Shown here: in pieces, positions 59,680 through 64,000 of the stretch
How the letters are laid out: every line of letters starts with the position of its first letter
Position numbering within the stretch: position 1 is the stretch's first letter
NCBI GenBank assembly: GCA_018241505.1
Contig: JAFEDS010000009.1
Span: 310,001 to 374,000, forward strand
Source of the DNA: Pseudomonadota bacterium
GTDB taxonomy: Bacteria > Pseudomonadota > Gammaproteobacteria > Steroidobacterales > Steroidobacteraceae
Direction of reading: 5' to 3'
Length of the DNA stretch: 64,000 nucleotides
The notes under the pieces: generated by a model
Database searches by the model: none
What the model was told of the DNA's origin: nothing
What the model saw: the letters and a program-made list of their open reading frames with translations, nothing else
Position numbers and translations under genes: made by a program

Positions 59680-62064
59680 ATGCGTGCACTCAAAGTTTTC
59701 CTGGCTGGAGGGAGCTTACTCATTGCGGCAGGGAACGCCGTTGGCGCTGAAACAGCGGCGACCGGCTCCGCGAGCGACGAATCACTGGGGCTGGAAGAGA
59801 TTGTGGTTACCGCCCGCCACCGCGAGGAGAACCTGCAAACAGTTCCCGTCGCGATCACCGCCTTGAGCGGTGCCCAACTCGCCAATCAGCACGTCGACAG
59901 CTTCGTCGACGTGGTGAACAAGGTGCCGGGGTTCGTTGTGAATCCTGACAACATCACCCAGCCGAACCTCTTCATGCGTGGCATCGGTACGGATATCCGC
60001 ACCTCCGCCTCAAATCCCGGAGTGGCGGTATTCATCGACGACGTCTACTTGTCCCGTAACGCCGCTTTGCTCGGCGATTTGTGGGATCTCGAGCGAGTCG
60101 AGGTGTTGGAAGGGCCGCAGAGCACCCTGTTCGGCAAGAACGCCGTCGGCGGCCTCGTCAACTTTGTGACCCGTAAGCCCGGCCGAACACCGTATGCGGA
60201 CGCGGAGCTGACTGTCGGAAATTATGGTGCGGTTACGGCTCGTGCCATCGCGAGCGGCCCGCTGAGCGATACCCTCGCAGGCAGCTTCTCATTCAGTTCC
60301 CAGACTCACGACGGGTACGAAACCAACACGCTGACAGGCGGCCACTTCGACCAGGTGAATCTGCACACAGCCAGAAGCCATTTGCGCTTCACTCCCAGCG
60401 ACGATCTCGACGTGCTGTTGAGCGTAGATGGCACACGGCGGCGCGGCACCGGGCATTTCATGTACATGAGTTACACGACGCGCAATCAGGCGTTTGTACC
60501 GCCTTCACCCCGCGCGGGTCCGGTAGCCGGACCCGTGTGTAGCGATGTGACCGGACAGCAGTTTCAAAACGACTTCGGCAGTGGCCCGCTCAATGGGCCG
60601 CTCAACTGTGCCTCACCCGACGGTAACCAGGACGCCGATGACTTCGGGACCAGTCTGCGAATCGATTGGAAGAGTCCTGTCGGCAAGCTGACTTCGCTCA
60701 CCGCCTATCGACATTCCAAGCTGTTCTATCGGGGCAACGATGCCGGGCTGCCCATGGACTTCGCGGCCATCACCCCGTTCGTGACTGACAACGACAGCAT
60801 TCCCGATGACTTCTATTACCAACAGAAAAGGGAGAAGGTCAACCAGTACTCGCAGGAGCTGCGCCTGGCCTCGGACTCCAGCGGGCCTTTCAACTGGATC
60901 GGCGGCCTGTATTTCCTGCACGAGAAGCTCGATCGCAATGTGATGGAGAACTTCCTGTTCCCTGACATCTTCTGGTATTCCGGTACGCAGTACGTCAGGG
61001 GCGACACGCTCGGGCACAGCTACGGCGTGTTCGCGGAAGGGACTTACCGTTGGGACAATGGAGCGGGAATAACCCTTGGCGGGCGGTACAGCCGCGACAA
61101 AAAGGACTGGGACTACGAGCACAGGGGGTATTCGATCACGGGATCCTACGGATTGGACGCCAACGGCAATCAGATTCCGACACCTGACGGATTCAGCGCC
61201 AACAGTACGGGGACCTGGAGCGCATTCACTCCGAGCGTGGTGCTCGATTGGAAGCGCAACCCCGACGAGTACTTTTATATCAAGGTCGCACGCGGCTATC
61301 AAAGCGGCGGCTTTGGCGCGGAGGACAGCGGCGCCGACCCGGTGCAGGCCGTCGTGCCCTTCAAGCCCGAGTTTGCCTTGAACTACGAGGCGGGTGCGAA
61401 GCTCGACCTGTTCGAGCGGCGCTTGCGTATCAACCCCACGGTCTACTGGACCAACTACACGGATCTGCAGATCCTGACGCTGGTGCCCGGTTTCATCGCG
61501 ACCGATTTGCTCTCAAACGCCGGCAAAGCCCGCTCGCGTGGAGCCGAGCTGCAGGTCACCGCAGCTCCGGTTCGCGGCCTGGAGTTCTACGGCAGCTACG
61601 CGTACCTGGACTGCAAAATCACCGCGTCCACGCCGACGACGTCCATTGAAGGCGATCCGATTGATATCAACGGCTACGCCTGCCGGCGTTCGCCGAAGAA
61701 TTCCTTCAACATCGGTACGCATGCCGAGTGGAGCGCCGGTCCGCTGGGATCGATGTTTGTGCAAGCCGATTACACCTGGACCGGTGGGTATTACTTCGAT
61801 ACCGACAACAACCCGATCACGGCAGTGGGTACGCAGACTCGCATCGATGGGTCGTTGGGTATCAACTCACGAGACGGTCGCTGGCAGGTGAGTGTGTGGG
61901 GCAAGAACCTCGCGAACAAGTTGCTCATCTCCGGGCGCACGACAGTAGTCACTCCCGACTGCCGTTCGTTCACTTGCGACGCGCAGTCCACTACCGCTTT
62001 TACAACCTATCAGCCACCGCGCACCTACGGCTTGACCGTCCGCTGGCGCTTTACGGGCGAGTGA
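59680..62064 (+). CDS. TonB-dependent outer-membrane receptor
   Basis: A 794-residue receptor with a signal (FLAGGSLLIAAGNAVGA), a plug (EIVVTARHREENLQTVP; RVEVLEGPQSTLFGKNAVGG) and a barrel ending LTVRWRFTGE. It has no STN domain. It begins a plus-strand set with the LVIVD protein and the MFS gene, 46 bases upstream of the former. No enzyme for the ligand is in the window, so the substrate cannot be guessed. Confidence 0.92.
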   Translation: MRALKVFLAGGSLLIAAGNAVGAETAATGSASDESLGLEEIVVTARHREENLQTVPVAITALSGAQLANQHVDSFVDVVNKVPGFVVNPDNITQPNLFMRGIGTDIRTSASNPGVAVFIDDVYLSRNAALLGDLWDLERVEVLEGPQSTLFGKNAVGGLVNFVTRKPGRTPYADAELTVGNYGAVTARAIASGPLSDTLAGSFSFSSQTHDGYETNTLTGGHFDQVNLHTARSHLRFTPSDDLDVLLSVDGTRRRGTGHFMYMSYTTRNQAFVPPSPRAGPVAGPVCSDVTGQQFQNDFGSGPLNGPLNCASPDGNQDADDFGTSLRIDWKSPVGKLTSLTAYRHSKLFYRGNDAGLPMDFAAITPFVTDNDSIPDDFYYQQKREKVNQYSQELRLASDSSGPFNWIGGLYFLHEKLDRNVMENFLFPDIFWYSGTQYVRGDTLGHSYGVFAEGTYRWDNGAGITLGGRYSRDKKDWDYEHRGYSITGSYGLDANGNQIPTPDGFSANSTGTWSAFTPSVVLDWKRNPDEYFYIKVARGYQSGGFGAEDSGADPVQAVVPFKPEFALNYEAGAKLDLFERRLRINPTVYWTNYTDLQILTLVPGFIATDLLSNAGKARSRGAELQVTAAPVRGLEFYGSYAYLDCKITASTPTTSIEGDPIDINGYACRRSPKNSFNIGTHAEWSAGPLGSMFVQADYTWTGGYYFDTDNNPITAVGTQTRIDGSLGINSRDGRWQVSVWGKNLANKLLISGRTTVVTPDCRSFTCDAQSTTAFTTYQPPRTYGLTVRWRFTGE

Positions 62065-62110
62065 AGAATACCTGGGCAAGCCGGCTATCACGCGATTGTT
62101 GGAGGTAATC

Positions 62111-63808
62111 ATGAGGGACTCTATGTTGGTACGCGGGACGTCCATTGTGACTGCTGCCATGGTTCTGGGGTTGATGCAGGCACCGTGTGCGTCCGCGCAG
62201 GCGCCGCGCAGCGGGCTCAACCTGCACGCGCCCGACCTGCCGCCTCCGGCCAATGAGCCCAGAGTCTATCTGCCGGGCGAGCCGCAGCCACCCGATCCGG
62301 GCACCTTCGGCTATGACCCGGCGACCGGCCGCTACAAAGACCCGGCCATGACACCGGATGCCTTTGGGACTCACCCGTTCGCAGGCAGCCTCCCGTATCT
62401 CGATCTGAATACATATTCGAGCAACGTCAAGGTCGAAGCGTTCAATCCACATCTGCCGGGAGCCGGCCACACCTGGCAGACCTCCCTGGACTGGAAGGGC
62501 AGACGGTATCTGTATGACTACTACAGGACAACCTACACCGTCTTCGACATTACCGATCCGCACGCCATCAAGGAGATCGCTCACAAGGAGTTCAAGATCA
62601 CGGATGGCGACTTCGGGCCGTTCACCGTCAAATACAATAAAAAACTCAACAAGCTGCTGGCAGTGCAGTGCTATGAGACGCCCCGCTACGGCATCATCCA
62701 GAACAAGTACCTGCACCCGGAGCAGGTACAGATCATCCGTCAAATGAAGATGTTGCGGGGTTTTCGCTTCTATGAAGTGACCGGGCCGGTATTCACGGAC
62801 TGGAAGGTGCTGTCAGAAACCTCCCTCGACCCATACCACTCGCCACAGACTCAACCCCAACAGGGCTCCGGCTGCCTGGATATTCCGGTCTACAACGGCG
62901 ACAAGTACCTCTTTGTCGCCGGCGCCCCGGACGATACTTTTGCCAATACGGAGTACAAGACGTACCTGTATGCCGGCGGACAGCTAGCCTATGACGTGTC
63001 CGATCCGGTGCACCCGAAGTTGTTGTCGATGTGGTGGGCTCCGGGGTCGCGTCTCGATGAAGCGGCGGAGTATCGGAAGAATCCGCGCGCGGGTAACAAG
63101 ACCTCCTGGATGGGGGCGCGCATGCCGCTGTTTATTCCCAAGCCCGCCGAGCAGGGCGGTAAGTACGGCTACGCGGCGATGGGCGGCTTCGGCTTCTTTG
63201 TTGTCGACATCTCCGACCCGGCGCAAATGCATGCGGTTGCTCATCTGGACATGCCGGTCAGTGTGACCGGCACCGAGGGTGACAATATCGATGTCTCCAA
63301 GGTCGAAACGACCGGAATGGTTTACTACAGCGGCTACCCGATGTCCGAAGACTGTTACGAGCCGTACAAGGACATCTACACGATTGATGTGCACGATCCG
63401 CTGCATCCCAAGATCGTGAATACGCTACCGCGTCCCCGGCCTCCAGCCGATGCACCGTTTACTGACTTCTGCCAGCGTCGCGGCAGCTTCGGTCCCAAGC
63501 GCAGCGGCTACGCGATGATCAACACCGGCGCACCTAGTCAGCGTTACATGCCGTATTCGTTCTATAACGCCGGTATGCAGATCTTCGACGTCAGCAATGC
63601 CGAAAAGCCAACCATCGCAGGTTACTTCGTACCCCCCATGACGGGTCCCAATGTCGCGCCTTACTCGGATCACGTGCGCGCCGTGGCCAACCCGGTTCAT
63701 AGCATCTACGTTGAGTGGGACCGCAATCTCATCTGGGTCTTCACCAACCACGGATTCTACGTTCTCTCGAGCACGCTGCTGGGACCCCCCAGGTTCTCCA
63801 TTCACTGA
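62111..63808 (+). CDS. Exported LVIVD-repeat protein, likely beta-propeller
   Basis: The product has 565 residues after the ATG at 62111, which has GGAGG 5 bases upstream; a TTG at 62096 was rejected. A signal peptide (SIVTAAMVLGLMQAPCASA) precedes at least five repeats of the form hydrophobic-DxxDP: YTVFDITDPHAI, LAYDVSDPVHPKLL, FFVVDISDPAQM, YTIDVHDPLHPKI, MQIFDVSNAEKP. The LVIVD family has no fixed activity. It follows the TonB receptor and precedes a transporter, so a periplasmic binding or carrier role is plausible. Confidence 0.87.
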   Translation: MRDSMLVRGTSIVTAAMVLGLMQAPCASAQAPRSGLNLHAPDLPPPANEPRVYLPGEPQPPDPGTFGYDPATGRYKDPAMTPDAFGTHPFAGSLPYLDLNTYSSNVKVEAFNPHLPGAGHTWQTSLDWKGRRYLYDYYRTTYTVFDITDPHAIKEIAHKEFKITDGDFGPFTVKYNKKLNKLLAVQCYETPRYGIIQNKYLHPEQVQIIRQMKMLRGFRFYEVTGPVFTDWKVLSETSLDPYHSPQTQPQQGSGCLDIPVYNGDKYLFVAGAPDDTFANTEYKTYLYAGGQLAYDVSDPVHPKLLSMWWAPGSRLDEAAEYRKNPRAGNKTSWMGARMPLFIPKPAEQGGKYGYAAMGGFGFFVVDISDPAQMHAVAHLDMPVSVTGTEGDNIDVSKVETTGMVYYSGYPMSEDCYEPYKDIYTIDVHDPLHPKIVNTLPRPRPPADAPFTDFCQRRGSFGPKRSGYAMINTGAPSQRYMPYSFYNAGMQIFDVSNAEKPTIAGYFVPPMTGPNVAPYSDHVRAVANPVHSIYVEWDRNLIWVFTNHGFYVLSSTLLGPPRFSIH

Positions 63809-63816
63809 GAGCCTCA

Positions 63817-64000
63817 GTGAACAACTCAGGGCGAGCATGGTATGTCGTCGGCGTGCTCATGCTCGCCTATACGCTGTCATTCATTGATCGTCAGATCCTG
63901 AGTCTGCTGGTACAGCCGATCAAGGCAGAGCTCGCTGTCTCGGACACCCAGATAGGATTGCTCCAGGGTCTGGCGTTTGCACTCTTCTATACGGTGCTGG
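63817..64000 (+). CDS. MFS transporter, Spinster-type, N-terminal part
   Basis: The first 61 codons of a gene leaving the window. The GTG start at 63817 is followed by NNSGRAWYVVGVLMLAYTL, SFIDRQILSLLVQPIKAEL and SDTQIGLLQGLAFALFYTVL, which is the first transmembrane pair and loop of Spinster-like MFS transporters in TonB-rich proteobacteria. It should carry a substrate across the inner membrane that the upstream receptor brings in. The rest is outside the window. Confidence 0.82.
   Translation, partial: MNNSGRAWYVVGVLMLAYTLSFIDRQILSLLVQPIKAELAVSDTQIGLLQGLAFALFYTVL

Overview
The window is high-GC, gene-dense DNA that reads like an accessory catabolic region of a Gram-negative proteobacterium. 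It carries four TonB-dependent outer-membrane receptors, Tat and Sec exported hydrolases, a periplasmic quinoprotein with its cytochrome c, an ECF sigma/FecR pair and a Spinster-type MFS transporter. From memory of similar gene content, a gammaproteobacterium near Steroidobacter or Xanthomonadales is most likely, but no rRNA, tRNA or housekeeping gene is present to prove it. No insertion sequence, CRISPR array or phage gene was seen.

Region 1 (1-30175) is a deoxyhexose (L-rhamnose/L-fucose) glycan locus. Two GH106-type alpha-L-rhamnosidase-like enzymes (2536-5529 minus, 21498-24482 plus), esterases, a sulfatase and a TonB receptor would capture and cut the substrate. L-rhamnonate dehydratase (rhmD), L-fuconate dehydratase (fucD), an aldo/keto reductase of the L-fucose dehydrogenase type, two SDRs, a DHDPS-family aldolase, a Zn alcohol dehydrogenase, a Gfo/Idh/MocA oxidoreductase, an acetoacetate-decarboxylase-family enzyme and an L-fucose-isomerase-like protein would process the sugars by non-phosphorylative routes. 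A GntR/FadR-type regulator sits in the middle. Three copies of the palindrome TGGTC(T/A)GACCA lie before three transcription units (13077, 17190, 19075), so the locus looks like one regulon. Inside it is a conserved cysteine-motif protein of unknown function (17969-19051), translationally coupled to an SDR.

Region 2 (30274-47931) is rich in peptide and amide hydrolases: an M14 carboxypeptidase-like protein, a GH9 enzyme, a CocE-type hydrolase, DUF1611/DgcN (D-glutamate N-acetyltransferase family), a TonB receptor, an N-acyl-D-amino-acid-deacylase-like amidohydrolase, an XRE-cupin regulator, a beta-lactamase-like hydrolase with membrane helices, and an S9 peptidase. The DgcA-type racemase ends at the left edge of the window (1-422), so both halves of a D-glutamate to L-glutamate route are in the window but 37 kb apart. 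A shared upstream motif (ATTTTCA, G or C, TTTTGGCAA) links two promoters.

Region 3 (47982-54004) is a cell-surface-signalling unit: an ECF sigma factor, FecR, an STN-domain TonB receptor and a secreted cyanophycinase-like S51 peptidase. Nearly identical promoter elements precede the sigma gene and the receptor gene.

Region 4 (54004-58158) is a mixed, partly degraded stretch: a frameshifted TPR gene, an unknown secreted protein, a 0.5 kb non-coding segment with more A/T runs than its surroundings, an HTH/PIN toxin-antitoxin-like pair and two unknown envelope proteins. Region 5 (58270-64000) holds a P1-family (DmpA-like) peptidase, a TonB receptor, an LVIVD-repeat exported protein and the start of an MFS transporter.
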